A stretch of DNA of 64,000 bases from an uncultured Collinsella sp. Lineage in GTDB: Bacteria; Actinomycetota; Coriobacteriia; Coriobacteriales; Coriobacteriaceae. Location of the stretch: contig CANRSF010000004.1 in assembly GCA_947642445.1 (NCBI GenBank), positions 1 to 64,000 on the forward strand, read 5' to 3'. Shown piece after piece: positions 1-9,585 of the stretch (its first letter is position 1; each line of letters opens with the position of its first letter). A program made the translations under genes and the position numbers. The notes beneath the pieces are model-generated. The model did no database searches. It was given only the letters and a program-made list of their open reading frames with translations, and had not been told where the DNA came from.

Positions 1-215
1 CGACAAGGCGCCACACTGGTCTGCGGAGTGTTCTGAAAACCAAGCCCGGCCCCCGCCTGCGGTGACGTTGCTGCGAGCTGCCCACGATGGGGCCGTTGTT
101 GGTTGGGGCCGCTGGGCTGATGTGGGGGCACGTGGTTGTTGCGGGCCCTGGTCCCGGCGGCGGCCTCGGCGCTTTGCGCCTGCTGCCTGGGGTGACTTTG
201 GGCTTGGTGCGAATT

Positions 216-396
216 GAGGTCTAATACTTTCCCGAGAAGTGAAGGACCTTATTTGGACCCCCGAAGCATTGGCATATTTTGACCGCTATTTCCTGCGGTT
301 TTGCAGCGCGAATCCTGCGGTTTTGCGGTCTAAAGGTGTGGATGCTCCGGGACTTCGTTTTTACTCGTTCACTTCTCGGGAAAAGTATTAGAGCTC
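216..396. repeat. Foldback element L1: long inverted repeat (216-243 / 368-396) around a ~125-nt loop with two CCTGCGGTTTTGC copies
   Basis: ctaatactttcccgagaagtgaa vs ttcacttctcgggaaaagtattag; loop contains tttcctgcggttttgc and aatcctgcggttttgc. Confidence 0.8.
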
Positions 397-558
397 AGCT
401 GGCGGGGGTACCGCCCTGGCGTCGAAGCCCCGCGTCTTCTTCGCTTGATTGGGAAAAACAGCCTCGCTGAAGTAATTGCGAGCTCGCCCGGACGTATCTG
501 CGGGGGTTGTCTGCACAATTCGCGGTATTATGTTGCGGAGTTTTGAAAGGAGCCGCTG

Positions 559-1134
559 GTGGTCACGACGACGTTTGCTTCGCCTTTGGGCGAAATCCTG
601 CTTGCCGCTGATGGCCGCGGTCTGACGGGGCTTTGGTTTGAGGGGCAGGAGCACTTTGGCTCCACGCTTCTCCGTGAAGACTCCGAACATGTTGAAGGCG
701 TCGATGCGGTTTCCGGTACTGGTGGCATGTCGTCGGTGAGTCCGGCAAATGGTGCGGCCTCTTCGGTGCTTGAGCGTTCCTGGGCTTGGCTGAATGCTTA
801 TTTTGCAGGGCAGGAACCTCGGTTTACGCCGCCGTTGCATATGATCGGCACGGCGTTTCAGCGTGAGGTTTGGTTTGAGCTGCTTTCGATCCCGCGTGGC
901 GAGGTCGCTACGTATGGCGAGATCGCCCAGCGTGTTGCGGCTCGACATCGTGTGCCGGGAAATGAAGCGCCCGTTGTATCTCCTCGCGCGGTGGGGGCTG
1001 CGGTCGCTCGCAACCCTATTTCGATTATCGTGCCGTGCCATCGCGTGGTCGCGGCCGACGGATCGCTCAACGGATACGCCGGTGGACTGGATCGCAAGGA
1101 GTGGCTGCTGCGCCTCGAGGGTGCCTATCTATAA
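559..1134 (+). CDS. ogt: Methylated-DNA--[protein]-cysteine S-methyltransferase
   Basis: IIVPCHRVVAADGSLNGYAGGLDRKEWLLRLEGA: PCHRV active site; GTG start after AAAGGAG. Confidence 0.93.
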   Translation: MVTTTFASPLGEILLAADGRGLTGLWFEGQEHFGSTLLREDSEHVEGVDAVSGTGGMSSVSPANGAASSVLERSWAWLNAYFAGQEPRFTPPLHMIGTAFQREVWFELLSIPRGEVATYGEIAQRVAARHRVPGNEAPVVSPRAVGAAVARNPISIIVPCHRVVAADGSLNGYAGGLDRKEWLLRLEGAYL

Positions 1135-1276
1135 GCTGCAGGCGGCCGCAACGCCCATGCGGCAAGCGCGCTCGCTGTACGGGCGTTGTTTGCAGGGCGA
1201 GATGTGAAGCCGCCCGTTCCTTAAGTCCGACTAAGCTATAACCTTGCTTTTTTAAATATGCTCATCGACCTGCTAA

Positions 1277-1831
1277 GGCAGCACTAAGGCGAGTGCGGGT
1301 GCGCTATTATCGGCGCTCACGGAGCGCTTGGTGTTCTTGGCACGCATGGACGAGGGCTCGGCGGGCTTTACCATGGCGTCGATCGATCTTTCGGAGGCGG
1401 TGAACAAGGCGGCGGCGCCGTTTAAGTCGGTGGCGGTCTCAGGCGGTAAACGCCTGTCGACGTCGATTGCGACCGGCGTGCGGACCCATGCCGATGCCGC
1501 GGCGGTGGCACAGGTGGTTGAGTTGCTACTGGACAACGCCACGCGCTATGCGAGCGAGGGCAGCGTGATTGAGCTGAGCCTGTGCGCCGTTTCGCACGGC
1601 AAAGGCAAGGGCGCCGCCGAGCTTGTCGTATCGAACGCCGTGGACGAGCTGCCCGAGGGCGACCTGGACCGATTGTTCGATCGCTTCTATCGTGCGGATG
1701 CGTCGCGCAGCTCCAAGACGGGTGGCTCGGGCGTGGGCCTGTCCGTGGTGCGTGCCATCGCCGAGGCCCATGGAGGCGCCGCCACCGTATCCGGTCACGG
1801 CAACCAGATCACCTTCACCGTTTGCCTTTAA
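1277..1831 (+). pseudogene. Truncated sensor histidine kinase (HATPase_c domain only)
   Basis: LLLDNATRYA (N box) and GGSGVGLSVVRAIAEAHGG (G box) present; in-frame stop at 1274-1276 upstream; no sensor, TM segment or His box. Confidence 0.75.
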
Positions 1832-1876
1832 AACCTGCCAAAAAGGAACAGGTTTATTTTGGCAGGTTTTATCTGG
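1830..1876 (+). repeat. GGGACAGG-core hairpin repeat, copy R1, at the stop codon
   Basis: aaaacctgccaaaaaggaacaggtttattttggcaggttttatctgg; overlaps TAA at 1829-1831. Confidence 0.9.
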
Positions 1877-1979
1877 GGAAACGTCCGCAGGAGAGGGCAT
1901 GGGCGGTGTGAACATATGCATCTCTACCTGCTAAAATATAGGCATCGTTGTTCGGCTCCCGAAGGGAAAGGAGACGGTC

Positions 1980-2654
1980 ATGCAGTACGAGATCGGCGGA
2001 GGGGCTTTCCCGGTTGTTACGTGCAACCTTAGCGACGGCGAATCCATGATCACCGAAAGTGGTGCCATGGTCTGGATGACCCCCAACATGGAGATGTCCA
2101 CCTCGGGCGGTGGCATAGGCAAGATGTTCTCTAAGGCTTTTTCGGGTGAGGCGTTGTTCCAAAACATTTGGACCGCGCACGGCGATGGCATGATTGCGTT
2201 TGGCTCTTGTTTCCCCGGCCGCATCGTGCCAATCGAGATCGGTCCTGGCAAGAGCTGGATTTTGCAGAAGCGCTCGTTCCTTGCCGCGGAAAGTGGTGTT
2301 GAGTTGAGCATCCACTTTAACAAGAAGGCAAAGGCCGGCGTCTTTGGCGGCGAGGGCTTTATCATGCAAAAGCTCACGGGCTCGGGTATTGCCTTTGCCG
2401 AGATCGACGGCGACCTAGTTGAGTACGAGCTTGCTGCTGGTCAGCAAATGATTGTAGATACCGGCAACGTGGCCGGCTTTGAGGAGACGGTGAGCATCGA
2501 CGCGCAGATGGTCAAGGGCGTCAAAAACATCATGTTTGGCGGTGAAGGCGTGTTCAACACTGTGCTCACCGGTCCGGGCCGCATCTGGCTGCAGACAATG
2601 CCCATTTCCAATCTTGCAGCAGCAGTGGCCTCGATGACCAACAACAATAACTAG
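1980..2654 (+). CDS. AIM24 / TIGR00266 family protein
   Basis: MQYEIGGGAFPVVTCNLSDGESMITESGAMVWMT...; family-like Gly-rich repeats. Confidence 0.85.
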   Translation: MQYEIGGGAFPVVTCNLSDGESMITESGAMVWMTPNMEMSTSGGGIGKMFSKAFSGEALFQNIWTAHGDGMIAFGSCFPGRIVPIEIGPGKSWILQKRSFLAAESGVELSIHFNKKAKAGVFGGEGFIMQKLTGSGIAFAEIDGDLVEYELAAGQQMIVDTGNVAGFEETVSIDAQMVKGVKNIMFGGEGVFNTVLTGPGRIWLQTMPISNLAAAVASMTNNNN

Positions 2655-2666
2655 TCCGCATAGGAT

Positions 2667-2702
2667 AGCGCGCGGCGGGCTTACCCTGTCGCGCGCTTTT
2701 TT
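2667..2702 (+). terminator. Rho-independent terminator
   Basis: agcgcgcggcgggcttaccctgtcgcgcgctttttt. Confidence 0.85.
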
Positions 2703-2967
2703 GCTGGCAAACGCCTCGCTTATAGAGTGTGGCTGCGCTGCTACAGCGAGCGTCGTCATCTCGTCACCCTGATAGCTTGCGGCAAGCGTGGCAATGAGGA
2801 GTGAGAATTTGAGTGCTCAGTCCCAAGTCATAATGGCGGCCATGCCAACAAGCAAAAACGAGTTGCCGGTGTCACGGAAAGGCGGGCGTCGGTCGATTCC
2901 ACGTGAGACGGCTGTGCCGATCTGCACGGCCGCCCCTGCGCGTCCCGCGCTGCCCCCAAAGAGGTAC

Positions 2968-3013
2968 GTTTCCCCTTATAAAACCTGCCAAAATAAACCT
3001 GTCCCTTTTTGGT
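2968..3013 (-). repeat. GGGACAGG-core hairpin repeat, copy R2 (minus orientation)
   Basis: Reverse complement reads ccgaccaaaaagggacaggtttattttggcaggttttataaggggaaacg. Confidence 0.9.
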
Positions 3014-3066
3014 CGGTGCGAAATGGGTAATACTAAAGAGTTATCCGACCAGATGGGAATTAATCG

Positions 3067-3768
<702 letters not shown>

Positions 3769-3773
3769 CGCCC

Positions 3774-6539
3774 ATGGATCAGGACCGCCAAAACAGCCAA
3801 CGCCGCGACGCGCAGAACACGGAGCGCGAGCAGGATTTTACGACCTACCGCACTGCCCAAAGTTCAAACGACATGGTGCCGACGGTGTTTCGCCGCGGTG
3901 TCTACCGCACGATTCGCGGCAGCCTCAAACGCTTCTTGTCCATTGTCGTGATCACCGCGCTCGGCGTGAGCGTGATGTGTGGCCTTAAGGCGGGTTGCGA
4001 GGATCTGTGCGATTCGGTCGACGCTTACTTTGACCAGCAGAATGTTTATGACATCAACGTGCAGTCGACCTATGGTCTGACCGATGACGATATTGCCGCG
4101 ATCCAAGAGGTCGATGGCGTCGAGACGGCCGAGGGCATCTATACCGAGACCGCCTATACCGCCGTGGGTACGACGCGCGAGCGTGTCGTCGTACAGAGCC
4201 TCTCCAAAGAGAATATTGACCAACCGGTGCTAGTGCGCGGCGAGCTGCCCGAGACTTCGGGCGAAGTGGCAGTGACCTCACGTTTTTTGAAGGCTTCGGG
4301 CAAGAAAATCGGCGATACGGTGAGCTTTGCCGCCAACGATGCGAGCTCGTCGAACCAAAGCGCCAAGGACCAGTTTGCCGATGGGGACTACACCATTACG
4401 GCTGAGGTCCTCGATCCCACTGATGTGAGCTCCGACTCGACAGTCAACGCCTTCCGTGCCGCCTCGGCCGCGGACTACAAGTTCTACGTGAGTGAGGATG
4501 CCGCGACGTCGTCGTCCTATTCCGCGATCCACGTGATCGTCGAGGGAGCCAAGGACCTCAACTCCTATTCCGATGCCTATACGGCAAGGATTAACGAGGT
4601 CAAGGGCAATATCGAGAAGATTCGTGACGAGCGCGAAAAAGCGCGTGCCCAGGAACTGACGGCCGATACGCCGGCGAGCTTGGACGCGGCCGAGCGTCAA
4701 GCGAACATGGTCTTTGGGATTGAACAGGACAACATCAACCGTATGGCCGAGGGCAGCGAGGAGCGCGCCCAGGCTCAGGCCGATTTGGACCAGCGCCGCG
4801 CCGCCGCCGACCAGCAATTCGCCGATGCCCGCGCCGAGATTTCCGACCTTGGCGAATGCACCTGGTACATCCAGGACCGTGGCAACATCGCGAGCTACTC
4901 GAGCGTCGAGAGCGACAGCTCCTCGATCGAGGCCATCGCCACGGTCTTCCCGTTCATCTTCTTTATCGTCGCCGTGCTCATCAGCCTTACCACCGCCACG
5001 CGTATGGTCGAGGAGGAACGCACGCTCATCGGCCTGTATAAGGCGCTCGGTTATTCGCGCGGGCGCATTCTGTCCAAATACGTGGACTACTCGCTGTGGG
5101 CGTGCCTGATCGGCGGCGTGCTCGGCAATATCATCGGATTTGTGGGCCTGCCGCTGTTCCTGTTTACGGTGTTCGACGACATGTACTCGCTGCCCCAGAT
5201 GTTGCTTTCGTACGACATTGTGTCCTCAATCGTCTCGGTGGCACTGTTTGCCGTGGGCGTGGTGGGCGCCACAATTATCGCCTGCCGCCACGAGATGGCC
5301 GAGACCCCGGCCTCGCTCATGCGCCCCAAGGCTCCGCGCGCCGGCTCGCGCATCTTGCTTGAGCGTATCGGCTTTATCTGGCGCCGCATGGGCTTTTTGA
5401 ACAAGGTCGCTGCACGCAACCTATTCCGCTATAAAAAGCGCGCCTTTATGACCATCTTCGGAATTGCCGGCTGCACAGCGCTCGTGATCTGCGGTATGGG
5501 CATCCGTGACACGTCGGTGGCGCTTTCGCCCAAGCAGTACGGGCATATCACGCGCTATGACTTGCTGGCGGTCGCCAATCCCGACGATTTTTCGCAGACG
5601 TGCGCGGCGTTGGACGAGCGCAACGCGGCCAATGATTCCAACGTGACCGTGACCTCGACCCTGCCGATTATGACCGACAACGTCACCTTTACATTCGGCG
5701 GAAAGAGCGAGACCGTGCAGCTGATCGTGGTGCCCGATGACCGCACGAACGATCTGGACGACTATGTTCGCCTTGAGGATGAGTCCAAAGAGCCGCTGTC
5801 TTTGCGTGACGGAGACGTGTATCTGAGCAAGAGTTCACAGCTGGTACTGGGGATTCAGCCGGGCGATACGGCGCACGTCCAGGATTCGTCGCTCAATGTT
5901 GCCAAGGTCAAAGTCAGCGACATCTCGCTCAACTATCTAGGCAACACGCTTTACATGACGCAGAGCACCTATGAGCGCGCGTTCGGTCGAAGTGCACGCC
6001 TTAACGGCGTCTTTGTGCTGCTTAAGGGTTCGTCGGCTGACCAGATTGCGTTTACCAACCGTCTTAAGAGCGATGGTTGGATTACGCTGTCGAGCACCGC
6101 CGAGCATTGGGAAAACTATGAGGCAAACTTTACGATTATCAATTCGGTCGTGGTGCTTGTGACCTTTATGGCGGCGTGCCTGTCGTTTGTGGTGGTATTT
6201 ACGTTGTCTAACACCAACATCTCGGAGCGCGAACGCGAGCTGGCGACTATTAAGGTGCTGGGCTTCCGTCGTGGCGAGGTGCACCATTACGTCAACAAGG
6301 AGACGTTGATTCTTACGGCGATCGGAGCCGCGCTGGGCGTTCCGCTGGGCGGCTTGCTGGCCGAGAGTTTTACGTACATTTTGCAGATGCCGTCATTGTA
6401 CTTTGACGTTGAGGTCGAGCCGCTGAGCTACGTGCTGTCCGTTCTGCTGGCCTTTGCCTTTACGTTTATCGTCAACCTCGCTACCAATCGCACCCTCAAC
6501 AAGATCGACATGGTCGGCGCCCTCAAGAGCGCCGAGTAA
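3774..6539 (+). CDS. ABC transporter permease, FtsX/MacB type, with large extracytoplasmic region
   Basis: Two FtsX-like TM blocks; follows the ATPase gene; ATG at 3774 preferred over the listed 3717 start. Confidence 0.9.
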   Translation: MDQDRQNSQRRDAQNTEREQDFTTYRTAQSSNDMVPTVFRRGVYRTIRGSLKRFLSIVVITALGVSVMCGLKAGCEDLCDSVDAYFDQQNVYDINVQSTYGLTDDDIAAIQEVDGVETAEGIYTETAYTAVGTTRERVVVQSLSKENIDQPVLVRGELPETSGEVAVTSRFLKASGKKIGDTVSFAANDASSSNQSAKDQFADGDYTITAEVLDPTDVSSDSTVNAFRAASAADYKFYVSEDAATSSSYSAIHVIVEGAKDLNSYSDAYTARINEVKGNIEKIRDEREKARAQELTADTPASLDAAERQANMVFGIEQDNINRMAEGSEERAQAQADLDQRRAAADQQFADARAEISDLGECTWYIQDRGNIASYSSVESDSSSIEAIATVFPFIFFIVAVLISLTTATRMVEEERTLIGLYKALGYSRGRILSKYVDYSLWACLIGGVLGNIIGFVGLPLFLFTVFDDMYSLPQMLLSYDIVSSIVSVALFAVGVVGATIIACRHEMAETPASLMRPKAPRAGSRILLERIGFIWRRMGFLNKVAARNLFRYKKRAFMTIFGIAGCTALVICGMGIRDTSVALSPKQYGHITRYDLLAVANPDDFSQTCAALDERNAANDSNVTVTSTLPIMTDNVTFTFGGKSETVQLIVVPDDRTNDLDDYVRLEDESKEPLSLRDGDVYLSKSSQLVLGIQPGDTAHVQDSSLNVAKVKVSDISLNYLGNTLYMTQSTYERAFGRSARLNGVFVLLKGSSADQIAFTNRLKSDGWITLSSTAEHWENYEANFTIINSVVVLVTFMAACLSFVVVFTLSNTNISERERELATIKVLGFRRGEVHHYVNKETLILTAIGAALGVPLGGLLAESFTYILQMPSLYFDVEVEPLSYVLSVLLAFAFTFIVNLATNRTLNKIDMVGALKSAE

Positions 6540-6590
6540 CCTGCCAAAAAGGGACAGGTTTATTTTGGCAGGTTTTATCTGGGCAAACGC
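6537..6590 (+). repeat. GGGACAGG-core hairpin repeat, copy R3, at the stop codon
   Basis: TAAcctgccaaaaagggacaggtttattttggcaggttttatctgggcaaacg; TAA 6537-6539 is the permease stop. Confidence 0.92.
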
Positions 6591-6623
6591 CGGACAACCA
6601 TTAGGTGGCCCGGCGTTTGCCCC
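6581..6623 (+). terminator. Second, locus-specific hairpin after R3
   Basis: gggcaaacgccgg ... ccggcgtttgccc. Confidence 0.65.
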
Positions 6624-6733
6624 GTCAAACGGGCTTTCCATTTGCCTTTCATTCTATTTGGTTTTCGCTCGCAGGCGTGGATGAGAGGCTCTCTTTGGCC
6701 TTCGAGATTGGGCTTGTATGGGTCGTATGCCAC

Positions 6734-6882
6734 AAAATGGGCCTATCTACTACGTTTGCTACCACACCCTCGACCGTGACAAAGGTTATGAAATTAAAAC
6801 CGCAGGTAGAGGGCTTGCCAGCTTTCGGAAAAGGCGGGTATGGTCGGCCCTCTCGAGTTAAACGTAGTAAATAGGCCCTTTT
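6734..6882. repeat. Foldback element L2: 24-bp inverted repeat (6734-6757 / 6860-6882), ~102-nt loop
   Basis: aaaatgggcctatctactacgttt vs aaacgtagtaaataggccctttt; loop minus strand contains ctctacctgcggttttaatt. Confidence 0.8.
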
Positions 6883-6939
6883 CTTGGCGCGCGGTCAGCT
6901 CAATGCTAATCTCCGTGCCGGAACTGACCCAGTTGTTTG

Positions 6940-7010
6940 TAAGTTGCGGTGATATACGGACTGTTTGGCGCTTTGGAGCTTCAAAACAGTCCCTATCTCA
7001 CCGCAACTTA
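6940..7010. repeat. 27-bp imperfect inverted repeat with 17-nt loop
   Basis: taagttgcggtgatatacggactgttt / aaacagtccctatctcaccgcaactta. Confidence 0.85.
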
Positions 7011-7053
7011 GGAGAAGGGCGGGGGCGGTTGGGTGCTGGTGGGTCGGAGCGTG

Positions 7054-7974
7054 TTAGGCCTGTTTGCGGTGCTTCCATTGTTTGCGACACCAGCGCATGA
7101 GCGCCTTTATGACGGGAATCGTGATGAGGATGATCCATGCAGGATGGGGCTGTCCCAAACAGAGCCACATGTAGAGGAACCAAGCGATGGCGGCTGCCGG
7201 GTAGATGACCTCGATCAGCTTAGACAGGTGGCGCCGATCGATAAAGTCACCAATCGCGTAGTAGACGGGAACCAGAAAGACGAGGAAAAGCCCCATGCCC
7301 CATGTGCCGTAGACAATGCCGAGCACCAGATAGGCGAGAGTAACAAGTGCGGGGAAGGGGAATTTGTTCCATGCACGTCCGACCTTGGTGTGGAAATGCT
7401 TGCCATGATGGTCGAGCTTGTCGTGTGCTTCCTTCCAGCTGGAAAACGTTTCGCCGTCGATGGTGACGGTGCCGTCGTCATTGGTGCGTACGCTATGTCC
7501 ATCGTCCTCAAGCGTATCGATATGCACGCCGTCCGGCCCCACATGCACCTCTTCGCCCTTGCGCTCGTTGGTCACATGGATGCCGCTCCAACCAACATGG
7601 ACTTCCTCGCCCTTATTGGGATCAATGACGTGGATACCGCGCGCGAGGGAAATGTCGACAAGTGGTTTGTCGCCGCAATCGGCGTGCCCGGCAGGATCCT
7701 CAGCCTCGTCAGCCACATCCGCCGTCTCGGTGTCGGCGCTACCGTCCTCCAGGTCGTCGGCATCGTTGGCCGCCTCCCCATACAACAGCTCATCCAGCGA
7801 CACGCCATACAGCGCGGCGAGCGCAATAAGGTTATCGGTATCGGGCGAGGATTCGCTGCGCTCCCATTTACTGACAGCCTGACGACTTACGCCCAGCTGG
7901 GCGGCAAGCGCCTCCTGAGAAAGCCCGGCAGCTTTACGGCGATCGACGAGGCGCTGTGCCATCGCAAGATCCAT
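7054..7974 (-). CDS. XRE-family transcriptional regulator with C-terminal membrane segments
   Basis: MDLAMAQRLVDRRKAAGLSQEALAAQLGVSRQAVSKWERSESSPDTDNLIALAALYGVSLDELL HTH, then hydrophobic C terminus; CAT at 7972-7974. Confidence 0.88.
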   Translation of the reverse strand: MDLAMAQRLVDRRKAAGLSQEALAAQLGVSRQAVSKWERSESSPDTDNLIALAALYGVSLDELLYGEAANDADDLEDGSADTETADVADEAEDPAGHADCGDKPLVDISLARGIHVIDPNKGEEVHVGWSGIHVTNERKGEEVHVGPDGVHIDTLEDDGHSVRTNDDGTVTIDGETFSSWKEAHDKLDHHGKHFHTKVGRAWNKFPFPALVTLAYLVLGIVYGTWGMGLFLVFLVPVYYAIGDFIDRRHLSKLIEVIYPAAAIAWFLYMWLCLGQPHPAWIILITIPVIKALMRWCRKQWKHRKQA

Positions 7975-8190
7975 GGTGGTTCCTTTCGTTTGATGGTCGA
8001 ATCGAATGAGCCGAGTATGCCGAGAACAGCCGGTAGCGACCACCATTTCTAGTTAGAATCTGCCCCAACCCTACCGCAACTACCGGTAGCAACCCCTAGC
8101 GACCAGCCATTTTAGGACAAATGTCAGTGCTACTCTCAGCTAAGAGCCTGCAACATCCCAAAATCTCAGCCCACGCACTTGCAGCAAGAA

Positions 8191-8375
8191 GACGAATAGC
8201 CTCGGCCTCCCTAGTTACCGCAGGAGGCCCCAGGGCTTTCCTCCCAAATCTTTCCGCAGGACGGAAGGACCCCGCCGCGCGAAGCGCGCAGCGGGGTCCT
8301 GACATGTCCGAGGACGATTTGGGAGGAAAGCCCTAGGGCCTCCGATGAGAGCAGTTCCAGCCGAGGCTATTCGTC
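8191..8375. repeat. Nested foldback at the pfkA 3' end (three concentric stems)
   Basis: Outer 8191-8206/8360-8375 (gacgaatagcctcggc), middle 8223-8250/8316-8343 (27 of 28 paired), inner 8266-8300 hairpin. Confidence 0.9.
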
Positions 8376-9446
8376 GCCGAAGCTGATGCCCAGCGCTTTG
8401 GCCTCGCGCACCAGATCGCTCTGGGGGTCGACATATTTGAGCTTGCCGGCGACATCCTCGAGCGGCATATGGCACATCTTGCCGTCGCGCAGGGCAATCA
8501 TGTAGCCAAACTCGCCGCGCAGGCAGCCGAGCGCCGCCTCGACACCGCACTGGGTCGCAAAGATGCGGTCCTGGGCATCGGGCTGACCGCCGCGCTGCGT
8601 GTGGCCGGGGATGGCGACGCGGGTCTCGCGACCGGTCTTGGCCTCAATCTCCTTGGCGATGTCGTAGACAATCGACGGGCTCGTGCGCTCGGCGAGCTTC
8701 TTCTTGTACTCCTTCTTGGACAGTGCCGCGTCTTCCTTGGAGATGGCGCCCTCGGCGACGGCCACGATGGTAAAGCGGCTGCCGGTCTCCATGCGATGCT
8801 CGATGGTCTTGATGACGTTATCCATGTCGTAGGGGATCTCGGGAATCAAGATGACATCCGCGCCGCCCGCGACGCCGGCATACAGTGGGATCCAGCCAAC
8901 CTTGTGGCCCATGATTTCGATGACAAACACGCGACCGTGGCTCGAAGCGGTGGTGTGGATGTCGTCGATGCACTTGGTGGCGACGTCGATGGCGCTCGTA
9001 AAGCCAAACGTCAACTCGGTGCCCCAGGTGTCGTTGTCGATGGTCTTGGGCAGGGCGATAACGTTGAGGCCCTCTTCGCGCAGGCGGTTGGCGGTCTTGG
9101 TGGAGCCGTTGCCGCCCAGCATAAACAGGCAGTCGAGCTGCAACTTGTGATAGGTGTGGACCATCGCGGGCACCTTCTCGACGCCGTCGGCCTCGGGAGT
9201 ATCCAGGCGCTTGAACGGCGTACGGCTCGTGCCCAGGATGGTGCCGCCGCGGGTGAGGATGCCGCTAAAATCGGCGGGCGACATGACGCGGAACCTGCTG
9301 TAGATAAGGCCCTGGTAGCCGTCCTCAAAACCATAGATCTCGATAGGCTCTTCGCTATTGGTCATGAGCGTTTTGACAATGCCGCGCATGGTGGCGTTGA
9401 GCGCCTGGCAGTCGCCGCCACTGGTAAGAAGACCGATCCTGAGCAT
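8367..9446 (-). CDS. pfkA: 6-phosphofructokinase
   Basis: MLRIGLLTSGGDCQALNATMRGIV, LGGNGSTKTANRL, PKTIDNDTWGTELTFGF. Confidence 0.93.
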   Translation of the reverse strand: MLRIGLLTSGGDCQALNATMRGIVKTLMTNSEEPIEIYGFEDGYQGLIYSRFRVMSPADFSGILTRGGTILGTSRTPFKRLDTPEADGVEKVPAMVHTYHKLQLDCLFMLGGNGSTKTANRLREEGLNVIALPKTIDNDTWGTELTFGFTSAIDVATKCIDDIHTTASSHGRVFVIEIMGHKVGWIPLYAGVAGGADVILIPEIPYDMDNVIKTIEHRMETGSRFTIVAVAEGAISKEDAALSKKEYKKKLAERTSPSIVYDIAKEIEAKTGRETRVAIPGHTQRGGQPDAQDRIFATQCGVEAALGCLRGEFGYMIALRDGKMCHMPLEDVAGKLKYVDPQSDLVREAKALGISFGDE

Positions 9447-9484
9447 GATGAATCCTTCCGGGCAAGTTATAACATGCGCATAAG

Positions 9485-9516
9485 TTTACCCCCGCACACT
9501 GTTGATACGGGGGTAA
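9485..9516. terminator. Hairpin downstream of the 9586-10671 gene
   Basis: tttacccccgcacactgttgatacgggggtaaa; weak T-tract. Confidence 0.5.
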
Positions 9517-9585
9517 AACGTGTTAGCTCAAGCGTATAGAAATGTAAGCAACGTCAGGGAACGTAAGGCCGACGGGCCTGGCTCC

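Noticed and set aside
8469-9539. 356-aa and 401-aa plus ORFs (8469-10725)
   Set aside because: Antisense of pfkA and the Ntn hydrolase.
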